Source: Acetobacter sp.
Lineage (GTDB): Bacteria > Pseudomonadota > Alphaproteobacteria > RF32 > CAG-239
NCBI GenBank assembly: GCA_023665325.1
Contig: JAMPED010000013.1
Location: 1 to 44,551, forward strand
Reading direction: 5' to 3'
DNA length: 44,551 bases
Shown piece by piece: positions 25,055 through 32,561 of the stretch. Below the pieces are notes generated by a model. The model ran no database searches. It was not told the DNA's origin and saw only the letters and a program-made list of their open reading frames with translations. The position numbers and the translations under genes were made by a program. Position 1 is the stretch's first letter. Each line of letters opens with the position of its first letter.

Positions 25055-25597
25055 ATGTCTAATTACAAATATAAACACGGGCTTTCCATTATGCGGGCGC
25101 AACCGTTTCATATCGGTCACCAGAAGCTCGTTAATAAGATGCTTTCCGAATGTGAGCGAGTAACGATTGTACTTGGTTCTATCCAAGAACAAGGGACAGC
25201 ACGCAATCCACTCAACTACACTACCCGCAAAAAAATGATTCAAAACATCTACCGTTCAAAACCAGAATATGAACGCTTAAAGATTATCGGCTTGTTTGAT
25301 ATTAACAATCCGGCTGAATGGGGTGAGTATGTTCTTGACTTCATCAAAGAGAGCTTTCCGGATATGCCGACGCCTGATGTTTATTATGCCGGGTCTTCTT
25401 ATGATGCGCATTGGTTTAGAGAATGTTTTAACAATATTGAGCTAGAAGACAGAACAGACCCGAATTTTCCGTTTGTTACTGGGACGATGGTTCGAGATAT
25501 GATAAAATTCGGTGATAATCGTTGGAAGAATTTTATTGCGCCGGAAAACCATCACATCGTTGAGGAATATTTTAACAAGAAGAAAGGTATAATCTAG
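25055..25597 (+). CDS. nadM: Nicotinamide/nicotinate-nucleotide adenylyltransferase (NadM type)
   Basis: A 180-residue nucleotidyl transferase of the HxGH class. MRAQPFHIGHQKLVNKML carries the ATP-binding HIGH near residue 20; VLGSIQEQGTARNPLNYTTRKKM follows, and FPFVTGTMVRDMI stands where ISxTxxR occurs in other members. Length and motifs fit the compact NadM type rather than NadD. It joins NMN or NaMN to AMP, giving NAD or NaAD. TAGGAG at 25041-25046 fixes the ATG at 25055; an in-frame start at 24872 would run through the structured leader. First gene of the NAD operon; no nadD is present in this window. Confidence 0.85.
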   Translation: MSNYKYKHGLSIMRAQPFHIGHQKLVNKMLSECERVTIVLGSIQEQGTARNPLNYTTRKKMIQNIYRSKPEYERLKIIGLFDINNPAEWGEYVLDFIKESFPDMPTPDVYYAGSSYDAHWFRECFNNIELEDRTDPNFPFVTGTMVRDMIKFGDNRWKNFIAPENHHIVEEYFNKKKGII

Positions 25598-25657
25598 GTA
25601 GCTGCGCCACCTGCAACAACATAATGCAGTAATTTTAAGTTTTATTTTCACTTTTTA

Positions 25658-25724
25658 CCGTCTGCGTCTTCTGCAGGGCTTATGGAAGACAGACGGCGAC
25701 ATAACCCTAATAAGCCTGAAAGGG
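25658..25724 (+). promoter_or_regulatory. Structured RNA, copy 2: candidate riboswitch over the pncA ribosome site
   Basis: Hairpin 1: CCGTCT (25658-25663) with AGACGG (25691-25696), and GTCTTC (25666-25671) with GAAGAC (25685-25690), a two-base bulge GC on the 5' side, a closing T-G pair and apical loop GCAGGGCTTAT (25673-25683), identical to copy 1. Hairpin 2: CCCT (25705-25708) with AGGG (25721-25724). Its loop contains ATAAGCC (25710-25716), a perfect 7-base complement of GGCTTAT in loop 1. AAAGGG (25719-25724), the Shine-Dalgarno of pncA (ATG 25733), lies within the 3' arm, so forming the element should block translation. Confidence 0.65.
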
Positions 25725-25732
25725 ATTTTAAG

Positions 25733-26356
25733 ATGAATAACCGTATTTTAATGCGGATTGATTTTCAAAATGATTTTGTACATCCGCACGGTGCACTTTC
25801 CATTGAAGCACCGGAATTGATTAAAAAACAGCAGAAATTTGCTGACAACCTATTCAAAGGCAGTTTTGACAAGATTATAGATACTTACGATACACATTTT
25901 CAAGAAACATACGGCCAAACTGCCGAGGCTATGGATTATCCACTACACTGTGTTTTTGGCAGTTGGGGCTGGCAACAAGCGACGCCGTTTAAACCAGAAC
26001 TTAATGTGACAAAGATGTATAAATCTACAACCAATATTTGGAATGAGGTACGGCAATATCGTGATTTAGCAGCAGATTGGAGCGGAAAAGAAGTTTACCT
26101 TTGCGGTGTATTGAGTGATGTTTGTGTTCAGCAGGCGATGAATGGATTTTTGAAAAAAGGCGCTAAGGTGGTGATTTTGGAGGATTTATGCCAAGGATTA
26201 AATCGACAAATTAGCGATATTTTACAAGATGATATCTACAGTTCATTTATTGAAAATGGTAAACTTAGAAGTATTAACAGCGCACAGTTTTTTCGCAAAA
26301 ATCTTTTAGACAAGAAAATTGAGCATAATTTAGTTAACAGAACTATGGGAGAATAG
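25733..26356 (+). CDS. pncA: Nicotinamidase
   Basis: About 207 residues of the isochorismatase/nicotinamidase fold. MRIDFQNDFVHPHGAL has the catalytic aspartate, IIDTYDTHF and YPLHCVFGSWGW the metal-side region, KSTTNIW follows, and LCGVLSDVCVQQAMNGFLKKG carries the nucleophilic cysteine. It converts nicotinamide to nicotinate, the first step of the salvage route here. I start it at 25733 because AAAGGG at 25719 fits and because the longer frame (25682) would translate the structured RNA element. It is followed after two bases by the phosphoribosyltransferase gene. Confidence 0.9.
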   Translation: MNNRILMRIDFQNDFVHPHGALSIEAPELIKKQQKFADNLFKGSFDKIIDTYDTHFQETYGQTAEAMDYPLHCVFGSWGWQQATPFKPELNVTKMYKSTTNIWNEVRQYRDLAADWSGKEVYLCGVLSDVCVQQAMNGFLKKGAKVVILEDLCQGLNRQISDILQDDIYSSFIENGKLRSINSAQFFRKNLLDKKIEHNLVNRTMGE

Positions 26357-26358
26357 AG

Positions 26359-27843
26359 ATGAGAGAGAACAATACAAGACCGAATATTTTAGCTAACGGC
26401 ACACCGCTTTTTTGTGATTTGTATCATTTAACAATGGCGCAGGCGTGGTTTATGGATGGTAAGGCAGAAGAAACCAAGACCTCTGAGGCTTTTTTCCGCA
26501 AATGTCCGTTTGGTGGGAGTTATCTTATTGCCACTGGTCAGGCAGAATTTGCCCAATGGCTCAAAAATTGGCGTTTTGAAAAAGAAGATATTGATTATCT
26601 TAGAACAGTGATGAATCCAAACGGTAAACCCAAATTTAATGATGATTTTCTTCAATTTTTAGAGGGGCAGAAACCACATATAAATATTCGTACGGTACGT
26701 GAGGGAGAAATTGTCTTTCCGAATGAACCAGTATATTCGGTATCTGGACCTTGCTGGCAGGTTGATTTGGTGGAAGCGGCTTTATTAAATATCTTTAACT
26801 CCCAAAGCCTTATTGCAACAAAAGCATCTCGTATGGCGTATGCGGCAAGTTTAGACGGAAAGAAACGTCCATTGCTAGAATTTGGCTTACGTCGAGCGCA
26901 AGAGTTGGGGTGTTTCTCACAAACACGCGCTGCTTTCATCGGTGGATCTGCTGGCACATCTAATACAGCGGCGGCTAAGCATTATAAAATTCCTGCAAGC
27001 GGTACTATGGCTCATTCGTTTATTATGAGTTATGAAAATGAACTTGATGCTTTCAAGGCTTATATGAGAGCCTCAGAGGGCAACACAATTTTATTAGTTG
27101 ATACGTACGATACCAGAGAGGGGGTAAAAAATGCTATTCGTGCATCTAGGGAAACAGGTGTTGATCTGATGGGGATACGTATTGATTCTGGTGATTTAGC
27201 CTATTGGGGAAAAGAGGCTAGACGAATTTTAGATGAAGCGGATATGCCGTATGTTAAGTTGGTAGCGTCTAACGACCTTGACGAACACTTGATTGAAAAT
27301 CTGGTTATGGTTCAAAAAGCACCTTATGACATCTTCGCTGCTGGAACAAAGCTAGTAACAGCATACGACACCCCTGCTCTGGGTGGTGTTTTTAAAACTA
27401 AGTCCTATATGGGCGAACCTAAAATCAAAATTGCCGAAGGGAAAACGACGATTCCAGGGGCTACAGATATTTTACGTATTGTCCGTGAAGGCAAATTTGA
27501 AGGAGATATTATTGTTCGGGCGGATGTGCAAGATATTCTTGACGGGACGCAGCTGGCGCGTGATGTTACTTCTTATACGCTTGGTAGCCCAAACGGGGCA
27601 AAAGTTATATTCCCCAAAGGAACAACGGCAACCCCTCTCTTGCAAACAATTATGCAAAATGGTAAGTTTACTTATCAACCTGAGACAAATCTTCAATTTT
27701 TGCAATACGAAGCAGAGCGTAATCTTTTAATGCTTGATAACTCATATAAAAGACTTTCTAACCCACATATTTATGGTGTAGGTTTGGAAAGCAGCTTATA
27801 TGGAATACAACAAAATTTAATTAAAGCGCACCAAGGGAGATAA
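26359..27843 (+). CDS. pncB: Nicotinate phosphoribosyltransferase
   Basis: A 494-residue NAPRTase. DLYHLTMAQAWF at the N-terminus, EAFFRKCPFGGSYLI, ALLNIFNSQSLIATKASRM, LEFGLRRAQ, GGSAGTSNTAAAKHYKIPASGTMAHSFI (the phosphate-binding region and the catalytic-site histidine), LLVDTYDTREG, MGIRIDSGDL and ASNDLDEHLIENL are the family blocks in order. It forms nicotinate mononucleotide from nicotinate and PRPP with ATP. GGGAGAATAGAG just before the ATG, inside the pncA end, provides the ribosome site. Four bases separate it from nadE. Full length, no lesions seen. Confidence 0.95.
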   Translation: MRENNTRPNILANGTPLFCDLYHLTMAQAWFMDGKAEETKTSEAFFRKCPFGGSYLIATGQAEFAQWLKNWRFEKEDIDYLRTVMNPNGKPKFNDDFLQFLEGQKPHINIRTVREGEIVFPNEPVYSVSGPCWQVDLVEAALLNIFNSQSLIATKASRMAYAASLDGKKRPLLEFGLRRAQELGCFSQTRAAFIGGSAGTSNTAAAKHYKIPASGTMAHSFIMSYENELDAFKAYMRASEGNTILLVDTYDTREGVKNAIRASRETGVDLMGIRIDSGDLAYWGKEARRILDEADMPYVKLVASNDLDEHLIENLVMVQKAPYDIFAAGTKLVTAYDTPALGGVFKTKSYMGEPKIKIAEGKTTIPGATDILRIVREGKFEGDIIVRADVQDILDGTQLARDVTSYTLGSPNGAKVIFPKGTTATPLLQTIMQNGKFTYQPETNLQFLQYEAERNLLMLDNSYKRLSNPHIYGVGLESSLYGIQQNLIKAHQGR

Positions 27844-27847
27844 GGTT

Positions 27848-28621
27848 ATGGAGAAAATTTGGAACAAACTCAAAAATGGTTTACGGCAATATTGCGATGA
27901 GAATGGCTTTAACAGTGTTATTCTCGGACTTTCGGGGGGAATGGATTCTGCGTTGGTTGCCGTGCTTGCTGCAGATGCACTTGGAGGAAAGAATGTACAG
28001 GCAATTATGATGAAGACGAAATACACTTCTGATTTGAGTCTTAAAATAGCCCGCCAGATTGCTGAACTTAGCGGGCTTAATTATCAAGAATTGGACATTC
28101 AGCCACTTGTAGATTCAGAAACTTCTTTTTTAAAACAATCATTTGACAATGATATTAAAGGTATCGTATTAGAAAATCTACAAGCACGTATTCGTGGGCA
28201 GCTGTTAATGGCTTACTCTAACCAATTTGGTGGATTAGTTTTGGCTTGTGGCAATAAATCAGAAACGTTAACAGGATACTGCACGCTTTATGGTGACACT
28301 TGCGGAGGGCTTGCACCGATTGGTAATATTTATAAAACCACAGTATTTGAACTTGGTAAATGGCGAAACACCATAAGTAAAGCTCTTCCTGAGGAAGTTA
28401 TTTCTCGTGCGCCGTCTGCTGAGCTTGCGGAAGGACAAAAAGATGAAAACTCTCTTCCTCCCTACTCTGTTTTAGATGCTATTTTAAGGCAGTTGGTTGA
28501 TGAAGGCAAAAGTGTTGCGGAAATTTCTTATGTAGATAAAGTGACGGTTAAACGTGTAGCTCAACTTGTCAAACGTTCAGCTTTTAAACGAAAGCAAATG
28601 GCAGAAGCTTTAACTATTTAA
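27848..28621 (+). CDS. nadE: NAD synthetase, single-domain (ammonia-type length)
   Basis: A 257-residue N-type ATP pyrophosphatase: PP-loop LGLSGGMDSALV near residue 26-37, NLQARIRGQLLMAYSNQFGGLVLACGNKSE near 110-140, GYCTLYGDTCGGLAPIGNIYKT and SRAPSAELAEGQKDE near 195. There is no nitrilase-type glutaminase domain, so by length it is the ammonia-dependent kind, although this cannot exclude an unlinked glutaminase. It amidates NaAD to NAD, or NaMN to NMN if it is the NadE* kind. AAGG stands seven bases before the ATG. Last gene of the operon; a strong inverted repeat follows. Confidence 0.93.
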   Translation: MEKIWNKLKNGLRQYCDENGFNSVILGLSGGMDSALVAVLAADALGGKNVQAIMMKTKYTSDLSLKIARQIAELSGLNYQELDIQPLVDSETSFLKQSFDNDIKGIVLENLQARIRGQLLMAYSNQFGGLVLACGNKSETLTGYCTLYGDTCGGLAPIGNIYKTTVFELGKWRNTISKALPEEVISRAPSAELAEGQKDENSLPPYSVLDAILRQLVDEGKSVAEISYVDKVTVKRVAQLVKRSAFKRKQMAEALTI

Positions 28622-28623
28622 TT

Positions 28624-28650
28624 ATAATCCCCGCTTTATGCGGGGATTAT
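28624..28650. terminator. Inverted repeat ending the NAD operon, shared with the convergent gene
   Basis: ATAATCCCCGC (28624-28634) pairs perfectly over 11 bases with GCGGGGATTAT (28640-28650) around TTTAT. T-runs are short on both strands, but the stem is strong and lies between two convergent genes. Confidence 0.7.
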
Positions 28651-29760
28651 TTATCTTCCTTGTTTTTTAGAGGCTTTTATTATTTTTTTGACTTTAATAA
28701 CTTTTTTCTGTGGTTTGTTGTCATAAAGCAAATTTCCCGGTTTGTTTCTGATTTTGGTTATAGCCTCTTTAACTTCTGGTTGATTATCTATATCGTTATA
28801 TTTTGTTCCATAAGGAAAATCATTTATTCCCAATTCCATTTCTATGTGTTGTTTAAAATACCGATTCAAATTGATAAGTTTTCCATCTTTTACGAACGTA
28901 TAACATATATTTAATGCTCTTTCATAATTTTCTGGATTTCGTGGATAATTTATTGCCCATTTATTATTAGTCAGATATGTTTCTATCCTCTGGTTACTAA
29001 TATGAACATTCTTGGTATATTCGTTTTTCATCCACCAGTTAAAAACTGTTTTGCTTATCAAATAATTATCTTCTTGTTCATTATTCAACAATACATTATC
29101 AAGATGTACTTTTTGCTGTTCAACTGCATCCCAATATTCACTGAAACGCTTACTTATCATATTTCTCCAAACTGATGCTGGTAATTTTATGATTACCTGC
29201 TTGACAATCTCGCGTTCATATAAGAGTGTATTTGTATATGCGGCTATTTCATTGTGTGCACAAAGTCTGGCATAATCTTCTGCAGAATTAGGCAGACTAA
29301 AAACTCCTTTTTTGTGAATATAACGATGATGGGATTCGTGTGCTTTATCGGTCATTTTCAGCACCCTGTTATTCCATTTACGCACTGAAGCAATAATCAT
29401 CTTTTCTTGCTCGGGTGTACAATCTGTTAAATCAGGTACAAAACATTTCAGATAAACTTTATCTTTTCCTGGTTGATATAAACCAGCACATAAACGTCCT
29501 TTATAATTATCTTTATTGACAATTACCGTATCTGTTATATGCGGGGATTTATTAACAAAATCATCCAAACTTTTAATTTCACCAGCATTAAATGCATCTA
29601 TAATTGTGGCTTCGTCCCAGTCAAATTTTCTGCTTGCTGTGCGGGAGGAATACTCTTGTTTGGGATTATCGTCCCTTTCTTGATTATTAACGCACGAGGT
29701 TGCAGCCAAACAGAAAACCATTAAATTTATTATAGTATGGTTAGATGTTTTTTGTTTCAT
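28651..29760 (-). CDS. Lipoprotein with HExxH motif, putative zinc metallopeptidase
   Basis: A 369-residue protein. The N-terminus IINLMVFCLAATSC is a lipoprotein signal with the modified cysteine near residue 23. Near residue 140, DKAHESHHRYIH contains HESHH, a fit to the HExxH zinc motif, and ARLCAHNEIAAYTN about 30 residues on offers a glutamate as third ligand, as in gluzincins. A possible disulphide pair lies in the neighbouring region (CAGLYQPG, LKCFVPDLTDC). The tail is rich in lysine (KKVIKVKKIIKASKK). AGGAGG precedes the ATG. I do not recognise the family; peptidase activity is inferred only from the motif. Expected location: periplasm, membrane-attached. Confidence 0.65.
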   Translation of the reverse strand: MKQKTSNHTIINLMVFCLAATSCVNNQERDDNPKQEYSSRTASRKFDWDEATIIDAFNAGEIKSLDDFVNKSPHITDTVIVNKDNYKGRLCAGLYQPGKDKVYLKCFVPDLTDCTPEQEKMIIASVRKWNNRVLKMTDKAHESHHRYIHKKGVFSLPNSAEDYARLCAHNEIAAYTNTLLYEREIVKQVIIKLPASVWRNMISKRFSEYWDAVEQQKVHLDNVLLNNEQEDNYLISKTVFNWWMKNEYTKNVHISNQRIETYLTNNKWAINYPRNPENYERALNICYTFVKDGKLINLNRYFKQHIEMELGINDFPYGTKYNDIDNQPEVKEAITKIRNKPGNLLYDNKPQKKVIKVKKIIKASKKQGR

Positions 29761-29917
29761 TTCTGCCTCCTTTTTTATGATAGCATATCACTTTTTTTAT
29801 TTTCTTGCAAATATATTTTATTAAAATTTTAAATTTAGATTACTTTTATTTTTTTATAAATTTTTCTCAAGCACACTGAAAAATCGTTATTTTTTTTGCT
29901 CATCATTAAAAGAGATG

Positions 29918-29945
29918 TTGACATTTCTGAAATATATATTATAGA
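29918..29945 (+). promoter_or_regulatory. Putative promoter of the CorC/HlyC-type gene
   Basis: TTGACA (29918-29923), 16-base spacer, TATAGA (29940-29945). It lies in a 232-base, very AT-rich gap that otherwise shows no gene. Confidence 0.45.
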
Positions 29946-29992
29946 CTGTTTGATATGTTTAATATGATGAGGTAAAAAATAAAAGAACAGAT

Positions 29993-31324
29993 ATGAGTCC
30001 GGCGTATAGTTATGTTATCAATTTAGTATTGGTTTTAGTTTTAGTTTTTTGTAATGCTTTCTTCGTCGTTTCTGAATTCGCTATTGTAAAAATCCGCCGT
30101 ACACGGCTGGAAGAGCTTGCTCATACAGGCAGCAAGCGTGCGAAAATTGCGCTTAAAATTAGCGAACATTTAAATACATATTTAAGTGCAACACAGCTCG
30201 GTATTACACTTGCATCCCTCGGACTTGGTTGGCTTGGTGAACCAGCTGTTTCGCGCTTGCTAGAAAATATGTTTGCTGATTATTTTGCTGATAATCCAGT
30301 TTTATTGCATTCGCTTGCTTTTGGTGTGGCTTTTACTTTTATTACATTATTGCACGTTGTACTAGGGGAATTAGTTCCAAAGTCTATGGCTATTCAAGAT
30401 ACAGAGCGTTATACACTTTTAATTGCTGTTCCACTTTATACTTTTAACAAGATTTGCACACCAATTATTTGGTGTTTTGATCACGTATCGCTATGGATTT
30501 TGAAACTGATGGGCGTGCAAGCTGCTGATGAAAGCGATGAAGCACACTCTGAAGAAGAAATTAAGCTCATTATTGATGCATCACAAAAAGGTGGAGTGAT
30601 TGATGATACTGAGAGTGAGATTATTCAGAATGCTATTTCGTTCTCTGAAATTTTTGCTCACGAGATTATGATTCCGCGTCAAGAAATGAAATGTATTTAT
30701 CAAAACAGCAGTTTTAATGAAGTGATGGAATTTGTTAAGCAAAATAAACATACACGTTTTCCTCTTTGTGCTGGTGATAAAGATCAAATTTTGGGAATGA
30801 TACATATTCGTGATTTACTAGAGTGTAAAAATGCTCAGCATAAAGATATTTTAAGTAAAATTGTTCGTAAAATTTTATTTGTACCGGAAAACAAATCTAT
30901 TTCTGAAATTTTGCACGAAATGATGAAAAAACGTATTCATCTGGCGATTGTAGTGGATGAATATGGTGGAACCGCAGGTTTGCTCTCTATGGAAGATATT
31001 TTAGAAGAGCTTGTTGGTGAAATTCGTGATGAGCACGATGAAGTAACTGAGGAACCAGTTAAGATGATTAACGAGAGAGTTTGTGAATTTGATGGTTTAT
31101 ATTTGGTTGAAGATGCATACGATTGCCTAGATTTGCCTTATTGCGAGCACGAAGAAAGCACAATGGGCGGGTATGTATTTAACTTACTCGGTCGTGAACC
31201 TCAGGTAGGAGATAAAGCGGAAGATGAGTATTGCTATTATGAAGTTATGAAAGTAGATAATATGCGCATTGCTCGAGTTAAAACTACCGTCAAAGAACGC
31301 CCTGTTGAAGATGATGAGGAGTAG
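29993..31324 (+). CDS. CNNM/CorC/HlyC-family membrane protein
   Basis: A 443-residue protein: DUF21 (CNNM) membrane domain in the first 180 residues (VLVFCNAFFVVSEFAIVKIRR, TYLSATQLGITLASLGLGWLGEP, VLGELVPKSMAI), then a CBS pair (EIMIPRQEMKCIY, FPLCAGDKDQILGMIHIRDLL, VDEYGGTAGLLSMEDILEELVGEI) and a C-terminal CorC_HlyC domain (MGGYVFNLLGREPQVGD). By family it is linked to Mg2+/Co2+ export or resistance; the haemolysin name is historical. Full length. Ribosome site is weak. A terminator follows at 31349. Confidence 0.93.
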   Translation: MSPAYSYVINLVLVLVLVFCNAFFVVSEFAIVKIRRTRLEELAHTGSKRAKIALKISEHLNTYLSATQLGITLASLGLGWLGEPAVSRLLENMFADYFADNPVLLHSLAFGVAFTFITLLHVVLGELVPKSMAIQDTERYTLLIAVPLYTFNKICTPIIWCFDHVSLWILKLMGVQAADESDEAHSEEEIKLIIDASQKGGVIDDTESEIIQNAISFSEIFAHEIMIPRQEMKCIYQNSSFNEVMEFVKQNKHTRFPLCAGDKDQILGMIHIRDLLECKNAQHKDILSKIVRKILFVPENKSISEILHEMMKKRIHLAIVVDEYGGTAGLLSMEDILEELVGEIRDEHDEVTEEPVKMINERVCEFDGLYLVEDAYDCLDLPYCEHEESTMGGYVFNLLGREPQVGDKAEDEYCYYEVMKVDNMRIARVKTTVKERPVEDDEE

Positions 31325-31348
31325 TAATAGAGTTATACCTTATTTTTT

Positions 31349-31382
31349 GAATGCTGTTAATATATTGACAGCATTCTTTTTT
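31349..31382 (+). terminator. Rho-independent terminator
   Basis: GAATGCTGT (31349-31357) pairs with ACAGCATTC (31368-31376), followed by six T. Confidence 0.88.
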
Positions 31383-31479
31383 GTACAAAATAAAAATTTA
31401 TTTTTTCAGTTCTTTTTTAACCTTTTGTTAAAACCACAGGACTAGTATTGCGCGCGAATATTTTTTATGGAGAGATAAG

Positions 31480-32367
31480 ATGGAGCAATATTGGTTTATT
31501 GTAGCAATTTTTTGTAGTTTACTAACGGGAATTTTTCTTTATACCAATCAAGTCTTTAAGCTTTCAGGACCATTGTTTATGGTGTTTCGTGGCGTAGGAC
31601 AATTTTTAGCATTATTGCCATTTGTAATGCTCTTTCAACCGGTTCATAATATTGCATTTTATATATTATGTGCTACACAGGGATGTTTGATTGCTTTCAA
31701 TGACTATCGTTTGTTTAGATCATCTAAAGCTTTTGGTGCTGAGGTAACAAGTTCGTTACAACCACTTGCTATTGGACTAATTTTTATTTTGTGGCTAGTG
31801 GTTAATCCGGCTGATCTGAAAGCGATGTTAAATGCACCAATACATTTGGTTTTAGTTATTCTTTGTCTTTTAGGAATTACTGTTTCTATTTTGAAAATGA
31901 AAAGTGCCAAAACATCTTCTCGTGCGATGAAGTATCTACTACCGTGTTTATGTTTACTTTCTATCAATGACGTTATCAATAAAGAGGCAATGATGTCTGG
32001 TGCGGAAAATCTTGTATCTGCAATTTATTTTTATTGCTTGATAACAGCTTTTGTATCTGGGGGCGTGAATTTGTATGTTTACTTAAAAAAACATCAATTT
32101 GTAGAATTGCTAAAACCGCAATACCGTATAAAGGCAGTTGTTATAGTTTTTTTGGTAACAATGTCAATGATTTGCAAAAACTATGCGATGTTTTTAGCAC
32201 CTAATCCAGCGTATGTTTCAGCAATTATCTTTCTTTATCCGCTCTGGATTGTGTTAGGCAATATGCTTTACCGACATTTTGGTGGTCATATTGCTTGTGC
32301 GAGTGTACGTCTGTCTACCGTTTCAGTATTACTCACTTCTGTTATCGGATTGATTTTACTTAAATAA
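31480..32367 (+). CDS. DMT/EamA-like inner-membrane transporter
   Basis: A 295-residue hydrophobic protein with about ten predicted membrane helices in two halves of five, as in the drug/metabolite transporter superfamily. The N-terminal half contains FMVFRGVGQFLALLPFVMLF and LQPLAIGLIFILW; the second contains NPAYVSAIIFLYPLWIVLG, matching the EamA pattern of a conserved late Pro-containing helix. GGAGAGATAAG precedes the ATG. Substrate unknown. It lies alone between two terminators. Confidence 0.75.
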   Translation: MEQYWFIVAIFCSLLTGIFLYTNQVFKLSGPLFMVFRGVGQFLALLPFVMLFQPVHNIAFYILCATQGCLIAFNDYRLFRSSKAFGAEVTSSLQPLAIGLIFILWLVVNPADLKAMLNAPIHLVLVILCLLGITVSILKMKSAKTSSRAMKYLLPCLCLLSINDVINKEAMMSGAENLVSAIYFYCLITAFVSGGVNLYVYLKKHQFVELLKPQYRIKAVVIVFLVTMSMICKNYAMFLAPNPAYVSAIIFLYPLWIVLGNMLYRHFGGHIACASVRLSTVSVLLTSVIGLILLK

Positions 32368-32387
32368 TTATTTTCGATTTGAATATC

Positions 32388-32409
32388 GGCAGCTTCGGCT
32401 GCCTTTTTT
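32388..32409 (+). terminator. Rho-independent terminator
   Basis: GGCAGC (32388-32393), TTCG tetraloop, GCTGCC (32398-32403), then a run of six T. Confidence 0.92.
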
Positions 32410-32489
32410 ATTGCTTTAAAAATAGGTACGTTTAAAAGTTGCAGTTTTGCTTTGTGGTAAATGATTGTTTTTAAAGGAATTAAATGTTG

Positions 32490-32518
32490 TTGACAATTGC
32501 TACAAAAAAACGTACAAT
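32490..32518 (+). promoter_or_regulatory. Promoter of ankyrin gene 1
   Basis: TTGACA (32490-32495), exact 17-base spacer, TACAAT (32513-32518). The same hexamers and spacing occur before the second ankyrin gene (36747-36775). Confidence 0.65.
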
Positions 32519-32561
32519 ATTTTATAGCAATTGTGCCAAATTTAATTATGAGAGAAAGATA

